From an uncultured Maribacter sp. (GTDB taxonomy: Bacteria > Bacteroidota > Bacteroidia > Flavobacteriales > Flavobacteriaceae), in NCBI GenBank assembly GCA_947504045.1, contig CANNFY010000006.1, positions 1 through 64,000 of the forward strand: a DNA stretch of 64,000 nucleotides. The letters run 5' to 3'. The first letter of the stretch is position 1, and each line of letters opens with the position of its first letter. A program made the position numbers and the translations under genes. The notes beneath the pieces are model-generated. The model was not told the origin of the DNA. It saw only the letters and a program-made list of their open reading frames with translations, and ran no database searches. This document shows, piece by piece, positions 26,042 through 34,294 of this stretch.

Positions 26042-27032
26042 ACCAATCAATTCCTAATAATATTAAAATACCCAAAGCTATAAAAAATATAGCCCACCAC
26101 GTTTCACTATTTTCAAAATTTGGAAAATAGCGTTCATAATTACTAATTATTTTTTTGTTGTTACTGTCTAAAAGAATTTCTCCTTTAGCACTAGTTTTGT
26201 AAATTGTTTTTTTCCAAGGCCAAACCACTCCTAATGATCCTGTTATAAATCCTATTATTAAAACAGTTGTATTGTTTTTGTATTTTTTAAGTACAAAATT
26301 TAATAGATGAGATAAGGTTACTAAGCCTGCAGCTGATCCAGTTGTAAATACGGCAAGTATTTTTAATGTTTTAAGTCTTTTGGTATTTTTTGTGAAACTA
26401 AAATCACCTGTTACTATTTCGGAAAAAGTGTCGTACAATGCATTTACAGAATCTACTAAAAGTAGTACGTAATTCCCTAAAAGAATTAAAATAAAAGAGC
26501 CGGATAATCCTGGTAATGTCATACCAGAAACACTAATCATTCCGCAAATAAAAATAAATAGTAAATTGTCATTTTCTTTTGCAGGACTTAAAAAACTTAT
26601 TGAAACACCAATTAATAAACCAACTAAGCCAATTGTAATTGTTTTTTTGTTCCAATAATTAAAATCCTTTGCTATATAATATATAGAGCCAAGTATCATT
26701 CCAAAAAAGGCAGACCAAACGTAAAGTTCTTTTTGTATTAAAAAATAGTCTAATATTTTTGAAATGCTAAAGTAGCTTATTAGCATTCCTAGTATTAGTA
26801 GAGCTAAAAATTTACCGTTTGTATATTGAATAAAACTTTTTAGTCTACCATTTAGTAGTAATTTAAAAGCCTTTAGATTAATCTTTTGTAGAGAGTAAAT
26901 AAACTCCTCGTAAAAGCCCCCTACAAATGCAACTATGCCACCAGATACTCCAGGTACTTTGTTTGCTGCGCCCATAAATAATCCTTTAAGGACTAAAAAT
27001 AATTGGTCTTTTGTAGTTCTTGTGCTGCTCAT
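26013..27032 (-). CDS. DUF368 family protein, PopT-like undecaprenyl phosphate translocase (copy 2)
   Basis: A 339-residue polytopic membrane protein (about nine segments) of DUF368. The N-terminal signature MGAANKVPGVSGGIVAFVGG and the central MTLPGLSGSFILILLGNY are typical. DUF368 proteins (PopT) were shown to flip undecaprenyl phosphate back across the membrane so it can be reused for cell-wall and surface-glycan synthesis; the role here is inferred from that. It is a paralog of the neighbouring gene at 27053 and about 30 residues longer, with an extra loop near the C-terminus. It overlaps aroE. Confidence 0.87.
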   Translation of the reverse strand: MSSTRTTKDQLFLVLKGLFMGAANKVPGVSGGIVAFVGGFYEEFIYSLQKINLKAFKLLLNGRLKSFIQYTNGKFLALLILGMLISYFSISKILDYFLIQKELYVWSAFFGMILGSIYYIAKDFNYWNKKTITIGLVGLLIGVSISFLSPAKENDNLLFIFICGMISVSGMTLPGLSGSFILILLGNYVLLLVDSVNALYDTFSEIVTGDFSFTKNTKRLKTLKILAVFTTGSAAGLVTLSHLLNFVLKKYKNNTTVLIIGFITGSLGVVWPWKKTIYKTSAKGEILLDSNNKKIISNYERYFPNFENSETWWAIFFIALGILILLGIDWYGNKRRKTI

Positions 27033-27052
27033 GCTTTTAACAAAGCAGCATA

Positions 27053-27973
27053 TTATTTTTTATTAGCTACTTTTTCCATTATAAAAATAAGAGAAAAACC
27101 TAGTATAGCAAGTAGTATAGCAAACATAATTTTTGGGTCACCATCAAAAGAAAAAGGAGAAACACTTTGTTCGCTAATTGGTATTATTTTATCTCCAAAA
27201 ACTTTGGTTTCTAGTACTTTTTTCCAAGGCCAAATTTTATTTAAAGAACCAATTATAAACCCGGTAAGTATGGCTAAAGTAAGATTTTTGTAATTGGCAA
27301 ACATCCATTTTAAAAGTTTAGCAAAACTTAATAAGCCAAAAATAGCCCCAAGACCAACTGTAATTACAATTTTTATATTTCTTTCATGTACTGCTTCTAG
27401 TATAGTTTTGTATGAACCTAATAGAACAAGTATAAATGCTCCAGAAATTCCAGGCAATATCATTGCGCAAACAGCAAGTGCTCCAGATAAAAATAAAAAA
27501 GGAAGACTTTCTATGTTTTCGTTTGGAGGCAGTGTGGTTATATAATAGGCTATTGCGGCACCCAAAATAAGGGCTATAATAGCAGTAATATTCCATTTTT
27601 CTATTTCTTTACCTACAAAGTATATACTGGCAGATACTAACCCAAAAAAGAAAGACCACAACAAAATAGGCTCGTTTTCTAATAACCAACTTACAATTGT
27701 TGCTAAAGAAAATAGGCTAATAAAAATTCCTATAAATAGAGCCGCTAAAAAATTACCATTTGCTTTTTCCCAGAATGCTTTAAAACCATCGTTTTTAAAT
27801 GTGGTAATAAGTGATGGTCTAACGTTGTTTATAGAGTTTATTAGTTCTTCATATATGCCAGATATAAAGGCGATTGTGCCTCCGGATACTCCAGGAACTA
27901 CATCTGCAGCTCCCATTGCTATACCTTTAAGTGTTATGAAGATGTATTGTTTTGGGGTTCTTTTTTTGGTCAT
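27053..27973 (-). CDS. DUF368 family protein, PopT-like undecaprenyl phosphate translocase (copy 1)
   Basis: A 306-residue membrane protein with about nine hydrophobic segments. It shares MGAADVVPGVSGGTIAFISG, MILPGISGAFILVLLGSY and a KIWPWKK stretch with the next gene, so the two arose by tandem duplication. The C-terminal half is shorter, which is the usual DUF368 length. It is expected to recycle undecaprenyl phosphate across the inner membrane. It lies 13 bases after the TPR gene stop and 20 bases before the second copy, so these genes form an operon. Confidence 0.87.
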   Translation of the reverse strand: MTKKRTPKQYIFITLKGIAMGAADVVPGVSGGTIAFISGIYEELINSINNVRPSLITTFKNDGFKAFWEKANGNFLAALFIGIFISLFSLATIVSWLLENEPILLWSFFFGLVSASIYFVGKEIEKWNITAIIALILGAAIAYYITTLPPNENIESLPFLFLSGALAVCAMILPGISGAFILVLLGSYKTILEAVHERNIKIVITVGLGAIFGLLSFAKLLKWMFANYKNLTLAILTGFIIGSLNKIWPWKKVLETKVFGDKIIPISEQSVSPFSFDGDPKIMFAILLAILGFSLIFIMEKVANKK

Positions 27974-27986
27974 TTATAGATAGTAA

Positions 27987-29384
27987 TTAAGATTTTTTCT
28001 TAATAGAATTTACTATTTCTTGTGTCCATGTTGTGTTACTAAACTGAGGAAATTCTTTTGCAAAAACAGCAAATGCATCAAAATTTTGTTTTAGGGCATC
28101 AATAAGAGTAATTCTAGCGTTTATTAAATCTTTCTTTAGTAAGTATAAACCGGGAATTTTGTAATTTATTTCATCATTATCAGGATAAAACTGTTTTCCT
28201 TGCTCCAGTATTTGAATAGCAAAAGAAATATCCTCATTAAGTACAGAAATGTTTGACCAGTTTAGCCATGTTTCTAACTCATAATTTCCTAAATCTACCG
28301 CTTGTTTATAGGCAAAATCTGCTTGGTCGTAATTTTCTAGTTCTGTGTTAATTTTGGCACATTTTTTCCAATATATTGGACTTTCGCCATCTATGTTTAA
28401 AGCTTTATTAATATAATATAAAGCTTTGTTATAGTTTTTTCTTTTCATGTAAAAGCGTGTTATTGCTAACCAGCCTTTATCTAGCAAAGGGTCTTCATGA
28501 ACGGTTTGGTAAAAGTAATATTTGGCTCTATCGTAATCTTCTAATTTTTCATAACATTTTCCAATACGTAAAAAAGCATGTGAAGTTGGGTCTTCTAATT
28601 TTATAGTAGTTTCATAGTTTTCTATAGCTTCTTTGTATTTACCTAGTTTTTCTAAAACTTTTCCTTTTTCAAAATATGCGCCAATAAAATTATCATCAGA
28701 TATTATTGCAAAATCAAAAGCAGCAAGTGCCTCTTTAAACATTTTTTCTGCATAATATTGTTTTCCTAATTGATGCCAAGCAACTTCGCAATACGGATTT
28801 CTATCTAAATAATCGTTTAAATATACTATAGCGCCTTCATAATCTTCTAAAAATTCAAAGCAGTAAATAACATTGTAGAGAGATGCGTAATCTTGTTCAT
28901 CAAAAGAAACGCATTTCATAAAATTCTCTTTTGCTAATTTAAAATCATCTATAAATAAATATTCCATTCCTAAAAGCGAATGAATATCAAAAGTGTTATT
29001 AGATAATTCTAATGCTTTGTTTAATAATTGTATGGCTCCATGGTGGTTGTCTTTTTTAGATAATATGTTAGCTCTTTGAATATAAATTTCTTCATTATTA
29101 TTATCTAATAGTTGCAGTTTGTCTAGGTGTTTTTCTGCAGCATCAAAATTATTTTCAAAAACCAATACTTCTACATCTAAGAGTTTTAGCTCTATAGAGT
29201 CAGGGTGTTGTTTTAAGCTTATTTTAATTGCTTTTTTTGCAAGAGAAATTTTCCCATTATTAAGGTAATGATGAATAATGTCTTCAAAATCTTCAGCGTC
29301 AAAGAAATATACATCATCCGTCTTTAACATGGATTCAAACTTTGCTATAGGTTTGTTTGGCCTTTCGTTAGATTCTAATGCCAT
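27987..29384 (-). CDS. TPR-repeat protein
   Basis: A 465-residue cytoplasmic protein made of about ten tetratricopeptide repeats between residues 30 and 440, for example AWHQLGKQYYAEKMFKEALA and AYFEKGKVLEKLGKYKEAIE. It has no signal peptide or enzymatic domain and probably acts as a protein-binding scaffold. It is upstream of the two DUF368 genes in the same direction, which is the only hint of a partner. Confidence 0.85.
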   Translation of the reverse strand: MALESNERPNKPIAKFESMLKTDDVYFFDAEDFEDIIHHYLNNGKISLAKKAIKISLKQHPDSIELKLLDVEVLVFENNFDAAEKHLDKLQLLDNNNEEIYIQRANILSKKDNHHGAIQLLNKALELSNNTFDIHSLLGMEYLFIDDFKLAKENFMKCVSFDEQDYASLYNVIYCFEFLEDYEGAIVYLNDYLDRNPYCEVAWHQLGKQYYAEKMFKEALAAFDFAIISDDNFIGAYFEKGKVLEKLGKYKEAIENYETTIKLEDPTSHAFLRIGKCYEKLEDYDRAKYYFYQTVHEDPLLDKGWLAITRFYMKRKNYNKALYYINKALNIDGESPIYWKKCAKINTELENYDQADFAYKQAVDLGNYELETWLNWSNISVLNEDISFAIQILEQGKQFYPDNDEINYKIPGLYLLKKDLINARITLIDALKQNFDAFAVFAKEFPQFSNTTWTQEIVNSIKKKS

Positions 29385-29481
29385 AGGAACATTTTAAGTT
29401 ATCTATAGAATTAAAAGTACGCTATTGTAGTTACTTTATGTTCTTTGTTGGGGCTATATTATTAACAAATTAGTTAACAAA

Positions 29482-30663
29482 TTATTGCAGTTGTTTGTCT
29501 AAAATAGCGAGTAAGGTGTTGCATCCTTCTTTAATTTCTGTAGTAGAAATGGTTAGTGGTGGAGAAATTCTGATTGCTTTTGGTTCAAATAATAACCAGA
29601 ATAAAATAAGTTTTTGTTTTGCTGCTTCTAAGATTATTTTAGTTGCTAAAGCTCCATTATCTACTATTAATGCTAGCATTAACCCTTTTCCTCTTACTTC
29701 TTTAATAAGAGGGTGGACCAGCATTTTTTTAAATAATGCTTCTTTTTCTAACGTTTGCGAAATAATTTTGGAGTCTTTTAATTGGTGTAGGGTAGCTAGG
29801 CTTGCTGCTGCAATTACAGGATTGCCTCCAAAAGTGGTAATGTGTCCTAATTTAGGGTTCTCTTTTAGGCTGTTCATAATGGTTTTAGAAGAAACAAATG
29901 CGCCTACGGGTAAACCAGAAGCCATGCCTTTACCAATTACTAAAATATCTGGAGTACAGTTATAATGTTCAAAAGAAAACCATTTTCCTGTTCTTCCAAA
30001 TCCTGGTTGAATTTCGTCTAAAATTAAAAGTGCACCAACTTCTAAACAGCGTTCTTTAATTTTTTTTAAATATTCTGGTACAGGTTCAATAAACCCTGCG
30101 CCACCTTGTATAGTTTCTAGTATAACAGCAGCTGTTTTGGTGGTTATTTTATCTATTTCTGTAAAAGAATTAAATGTTATAAAGTCTATATCCGGAATAA
30201 GTGGTCTAAATGGGGCTTTGCGTTCTTCAAAACCCATAAGGCTTAAACTTCCCATTGTGTTGCCGTGGTAGGCATTTTTTGCTGCAATAATTTGAGAACG
30301 TCCAGTATGTTTTCTTGCTAATTTTAAAGCTCCTTCTATTGCTTCGGTGCCAGAGTTAACTAAATAGGTGCTGTTTAGTTCTTTTGGTAATATTGCAGCT
30401 AATTCTTTTGTATAATTTACAGCAGGTTCTTGTATATATTCGCCATATACCATAACATGCATGTACGTGGCAGCTTGTTTTTGAATTGCAGAAACTATTG
30501 CTGGATGGCAATGCCCTAAAGTACAGGCAGATACTCCGGCTACAAAGTCTAAATGCTTATGGTTATCTGAATCATAAATATAAGAGCCTTTAGCATAAGA
30601 TACTTGTAAGGCTAAAGGGGTAGGGGATGTTTGTGCTTGATATTTTAAAAAATCTTTTTTCAT
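29482..30663 (-). CDS. Class III aminotransferase
   Basis: A PLP-dependent aminotransferase of 393 residues in the acetylornithine/ornithine/GABA group. The aspartate is in LILDEIQPGFGRTGKW, the Schiff-base lysine in LVIGKGMASGLPVGAF, and TFGGNPVIAA contacts the phosphate. The substrate cannot be read: the protein is not RocD (which is elsewhere in the window), and no arginine-pathway gene is beside it. In related genomes the neighbour is also the OstA-like gene, which lies 30 bases away. Annotation pipelines often call this an aspartate aminotransferase family protein. Confidence 0.87.
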   Translation of the reverse strand: MKKDFLKYQAQTSPTPLALQVSYAKGSYIYDSDNHKHLDFVAGVSACTLGHCHPAIVSAIQKQAATYMHVMVYGEYIQEPAVNYTKELAAILPKELNSTYLVNSGTEAIEGALKLARKHTGRSQIIAAKNAYHGNTMGSLSLMGFEERKAPFRPLIPDIDFITFNSFTEIDKITTKTAAVILETIQGGAGFIEPVPEYLKKIKERCLEVGALLILDEIQPGFGRTGKWFSFEHYNCTPDILVIGKGMASGLPVGAFVSSKTIMNSLKENPKLGHITTFGGNPVIAAASLATLHQLKDSKIISQTLEKEALFKKMLVHPLIKEVRGKGLMLALIVDNGALATKIILEAAKQKLILFWLLFEPKAIRISPPLTISTTEIKEGCNTLLAILDKQLQ

Positions 30664-30693
30664 AGATAAACAAATTGCACAGTGGACTAAAAA

Positions 30694-32406
30694 TTATTGT
30701 TGTTTTTTAATTTTAGTGTTTTTGGGTTTGGTAGCCTTTTTATTGCTTAAATTTCTATTTATAGGGTCTCCTTGGTTTTTACTGCGTTCTTCTTCTTCAG
30801 CGTCAATATCTATAGGGTTATCTATTCCTTGTATGGTAACTAGTTTAATGTTATTATCATCTTCATCAAAAATATCATCCTTAGTTAAAATTCTTTCTTC
30901 TCCTCTCCAAATAAATCCTTTTAGCTTTCTGCTATTTTCTGGTAAATCTATTTCTGGAAAAATAGTACCATCGGGTTCTACTTTAAATATTAGGTCTTCT
31001 ACATCATTATTTGCCATTGTAATACGTATTTCGCTGCATATAGTTTTGTTGATGCCAATAAGCTCATCATCATCATTATACATATAATATATTACTTCGG
31101 TGTTTTTAACTAGGTCTATTGTTTTTAATTCGTTTTCTTCAAATTTTCCAAATAAATCTTTTCCTTTTGCTTGATTGTATCCTGTTTTGCCTATAGTGTC
31201 TTGAGAAATGATGAAAGCATTGTTAAGTACTTTTAGAGAATCTAATTTTTCAGTTTTTAAATTGGATATTAAGTGTATGCTGTCTCCTGTCATTTGGTTT
31301 TCTCCATTCCATAAAATAGGGGTTCTAATTAGTTGGGTTATGCCTGTTTTTTGTTCAGAATGTATAGAGTCGCATTTGCCACTAAGGTCTTTTTTGTAAA
31401 ACTTAGCATTTCTAAACGCTCTAAGAATACGTTCTTCAGGTTTGCCAGTAATCATTAAAGTGTCTCCGTGCATATACAATGAGTCTTTTTCCATTACACT
31501 AATAGATACGGCTCTTTTTGTAGCAAAAAGAGAATCTTTAGCTTTGTAAACTTCGGCATAGTGGGCTCTAATTATACCGTTGTTTATAGTGTCTGTTACA
31601 ACTATGTTATTTGTGGCAGAAGCAAATTCTCTAGCTTTATTAAAATATACGCTGTCTCCTTGAATAATACGATCGTTATAATCTATTCTTGTGTTTTTTA
31701 TGCCATAACCGCTTTCTACTTTTGTGTCATAAAAACCACGTTCGCAATATATTTTATAGGATTTTCCTTTAATTGTGGAAGGACCATACATATATGCGTT
31801 TTTAGAGCTGGTATAATAATCTAATTGTTCAGAATCTAATGTGTATTCTGGATTTTGTACATGAACACTATCTAGAAACTGATATTTTTTAGTTTCCATG
31901 TAATATTTTCCAATTTCACTTGTAAGAGTGTTGGTAGAGTCTATTACAGTGCCAAAATCTTGATAAAAGGCTTCTTGTTTTTCTCTGTCTAAACGTAGCG
32001 TATCTGTTTTTAATGTCATGTCGGTGTTCTCTAGAACAACATTTTCATACGCTTTGGCAAGTTTTAAATTGCCGTTGTACTCCATTTTACCACTTGTCAT
32101 TTTTACAGAGTCTCCCTGCTGTAAACGTATGTTTCCTATGGCTTTAAGTTTGTTTTGGTGTTGGTAAAAAATAGCAATATCACACCATAAATCTGCTCCT
32201 TGGTGTTCAAATTGCACTTGCTTTTCGTCTTTACTAAAAATAGATGCGCCAGGGTATTCGGCTTCATTTTTTGTAAAATTAGCACCATAAACAATGTTAA
32301 TTTGTTTACTCTCTTCTGGAGTAGAATCTTGTGCCCATAAATTAAAGCAGGCTAAAAGAAAAAATAAAATAGAATGTAATTTTTGCAATGCAATATTTTT
32401 ATTCAA
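30694..32406 (-). CDS. OstA-like protein (LptA/organic solvent tolerance fold)
   Basis: A 570-residue exported protein with a signal peptide (about 1-25, ending LWAQDS). The repeating pattern of short strands (GNIRLQQGDSVKMTSGKMEY, YENVVLENTDMTLKTDTLRL) fits the beta-jellyroll seen in LptA, LptC and the LptD N-terminus, so a role in moving lipopolysaccharide to the outer membrane is likely. The tail from 500 is charged and lysine-rich. It starts with TTG; no ATG is available nearby that would keep the signal peptide. Confidence 0.83.
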   Translation of the reverse strand: MNKNIALQKLHSILFFLLACFNLWAQDSTPEESKQINIVYGANFTKNEAEYPGASIFSKDEKQVQFEHQGADLWCDIAIFYQHQNKLKAIGNIRLQQGDSVKMTSGKMEYNGNLKLAKAYENVVLENTDMTLKTDTLRLDREKQEAFYQDFGTVIDSTNTLTSEIGKYYMETKKYQFLDSVHVQNPEYTLDSEQLDYYTSSKNAYMYGPSTIKGKSYKIYCERGFYDTKVESGYGIKNTRIDYNDRIIQGDSVYFNKAREFASATNNIVVTDTINNGIIRAHYAEVYKAKDSLFATKRAVSISVMEKDSLYMHGDTLMITGKPEERILRAFRNAKFYKKDLSGKCDSIHSEQKTGITQLIRTPILWNGENQMTGDSIHLISNLKTEKLDSLKVLNNAFIISQDTIGKTGYNQAKGKDLFGKFEENELKTIDLVKNTEVIYYMYNDDDELIGINKTICSEIRITMANNDVEDLIFKVEPDGTIFPEIDLPENSRKLKGFIWRGEERILTKDDIFDEDDNNIKLVTIQGIDNPIDIDAEEEERSKNQGDPINRNLSNKKATKPKNTKIKKQQ

Positions 32407-32465
32407 AAATAGGATTTTTTAAAAGAGGTTTGTAACCTTTAAGATACATTTAATAAAGTAAAGTA

Positions 32466-32496
32466 TAAAAAAAAAAAGCCACTCTAAAGTGGCTTT
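32466..32496 (-). terminator. Terminator of purA
   Basis: On the minus strand, AGCCACT pairs with AGTGGCT (7 bp, 4-nt loop) and runs into about a dozen T residues. It lies 5 bases beyond the purA stop. Confidence 0.9.
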
Positions 32497-32501
32497 GTAA
32501 T

Positions 32502-33773
32502 TTATCTTAAAATAGTCTGTGTTCTGTCTGGACCAACAGAAACTATTTTAATTGGCACTTCTAGTTCTTTTTCTAAATATGCAATATATTTATTTAAAGC
32601 ATCAGGAAATTCTTCTGGACTTCTCATTTTTGTTAAATCTTTGTCCCAGCCATCCATTTCGGTATAAATAGGCGTCACATTTTCTGGCTCTATATTATAT
32701 GGTAAATGTGTAATTGTTTCTCCTTTGTATTTGTATGCAGTACAAACTTTTAATTTAGGAAAACCACTAAGAACATCACCTTTCATCATCATTAATTCTG
32801 TAACACCATTTACTTGTACAGCGTATTTAAGTGCAACTAAATCTAACCATCCGCAACGTCTTGGTCTACCAGTTGTAGCACCAAACTCGTTACCAACTTT
32901 TCCCATAGTTTCTCCATCTGCATCAAATAATTCAGTAGGAAAAGGTCCGCTACCAACACGTGTAGTATATGCTTTAAATATACCAAAAACGCCACCTATT
33001 TGGTTTGGAGCAACTCCTAATCCAGTACAAGCACCTGCTGCTGTGGTGTTGGAAGATGTTACAAACGGATAGGTTCCAAAATCTATATCTAATAAAGAAC
33101 CTTGCGCACCTTCGGCTAATATTTTTTTACCTTCTTTTTCTGCTTGGTATAAGTACTCCTCGCTGTCAATAAAAGTTAGCTCTTTTAATTCTTCTATAGC
33201 TTCAAAAAAGGCAGTTTCTAATTCTGGTAAATTGTATTGAATGTCTACATCGTAAAAGCTAATCATAGCTTCATGCTTATCTGCTAAAACACGATATTTT
33301 TCTTTCCAGTCGGATAATTCTAAATCACCAATACGCATTCCATTTCTACCAGTTTTGTCCATATATGTTGGACCAATACCTTTTAAGGTAGAACCAATTT
33401 TGGCTTTTCCTTTTGATGCTTCAGATGCTGCGTCTAAAAGCCTATGTGTTGGTAGTATTAAATGTGCTTTTCTTGAGATTAATAATTTTGATTTAAAATC
33501 GATATTAAATTTGCCTAAAGCATCTAATTCTTTTTTAAAAATAACTGGGTCTATAACAACGCCATTACCAACAACGTTCATTGCTGTTTTATGAAAAATT
33601 CCAGAAGGGATAGTGTGTAAAACGTGTTTAATTCCGTCAAATTCTAAAGTATGCCCTGCATTAGGTCCTCCTTGAAATCTTGCTATGATGTCATAGTCTT
33701 TGGTTAGTACATCAACGATTTTTCCTTTTCCTTCGTCTCCCCATTGAAGCCCTAACAATAAATCTACTGCCAT
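32502..33773 (-). CDS. purA: Adenylosuccinate synthetase
   Basis: It joins IMP and aspartate with GTP to form adenylosuccinate, the first step from IMP to AMP. Its 423 residues match the family. The GTP-binding start LGLQWGDEGKGKIVD is the PurA signature, with GPNAGHT and the IMP-contacting GSTLKGIGPTYMDK also present. The SSNTTAAGACTGLG region and TGRPRRCGW loop are conserved. It lies 12 bases after the Fur-family gene, so the two may share a transcript. Confidence 0.95.
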   Translation of the reverse strand: MAVDLLLGLQWGDEGKGKIVDVLTKDYDIIARFQGGPNAGHTLEFDGIKHVLHTIPSGIFHKTAMNVVGNGVVIDPVIFKKELDALGKFNIDFKSKLLISRKAHLILPTHRLLDAASEASKGKAKIGSTLKGIGPTYMDKTGRNGMRIGDLELSDWKEKYRVLADKHEAMISFYDVDIQYNLPELETAFFEAIEELKELTFIDSEEYLYQAEKEGKKILAEGAQGSLLDIDFGTYPFVTSSNTTAAGACTGLGVAPNQIGGVFGIFKAYTTRVGSGPFPTELFDADGETMGKVGNEFGATTGRPRRCGWLDLVALKYAVQVNGVTELMMMKGDVLSGFPKLKVCTAYKYKGETITHLPYNIEPENVTPIYTEMDGWDKDLTKMRSPEEFPDALNKYIAYLEKELEVPIKIVSVGPDRTQTILR

Positions 33774-33785
33774 TTAAGTAACTGG

Positions 33786-34241
33786 TTAATTGGTTTTGTT
33801 ATTTGTTTTATTTTTTGTTCCGTAAAAATATAAAGAGTGGTTGTTAATTTTAATATCAAAAACCTCTTCTATTGTTTTTTTTATTGATTGAATGCGAGGG
33901 TCGCAAAACTCCATAACCTCCCCTGTGTCTGTTAAAATAACATGGTCATGTTGTCTGTCAAAATATGATTTTTCGTATTGTGCCTGATTTTTTCCAAATT
34001 GGTGTTTACGAACAAGTTTACAATCCATAAGTAATTCTATGGTATTGTATAGTGTAGCCCTACTTACACGATAGTTTTTATTTTTCATGTTAATATAGAG
34101 CGATTCTATATCAAAATGTTCGTCGCTATCATATATTTCTTGAAGAATAGCGTAACGTTCAGGTGTTTTTCTATGTCCATTTTCTTCTAAGAAAGTGGTA
34201 AAAACGTTTTTTACAATGTCTTGATTCTTATTCTGGGCCAT
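33786..34241 (-). CDS. Fur-family regulator lacking the usual zinc cysteines
   Basis: A 151-residue DNA-binding regulator of the Fur/PerR/Zur superfamily. The winged-helix domain is clear ([39 protein letters not shown]). The dimerization part follows with the metal-binding H-D-H in RQHDHVIL. The two structural C-x-x-C pairs of classical Fur and Zur are missing: the position of the first is TDTGEV and only a single cysteine remains (MEFCDP). The signal and gene targets are unknown. It sits between the relA/spoT-type gene and purA. Compare Bacteroidota Fur-like proteins before assuming iron. Confidence 0.87.
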   Translation of the reverse strand: MAQNKNQDIVKNVFTTFLEENGHRKTPERYAILQEIYDSDEHFDIESLYINMKNKNYRVSRATLYNTIELLMDCKLVRKHQFGKNQAQYEKSYFDRQHDHVILTDTGEVMEFCDPRIQSIKKTIEEVFDIKINNHSLYFYGTKNKTNNKTN

Positions 34242-34294
34242 ACTTTTTTACAGCATTAATATACAAATGTACTGCTAAATTTTGATACATTCTT

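Noticed and set aside
29495-29965. Plus-strand open frame of 156 codons
   Set aside because: It lies fully inside the class III aminotransferase gene on the opposite strand and has no independent support.
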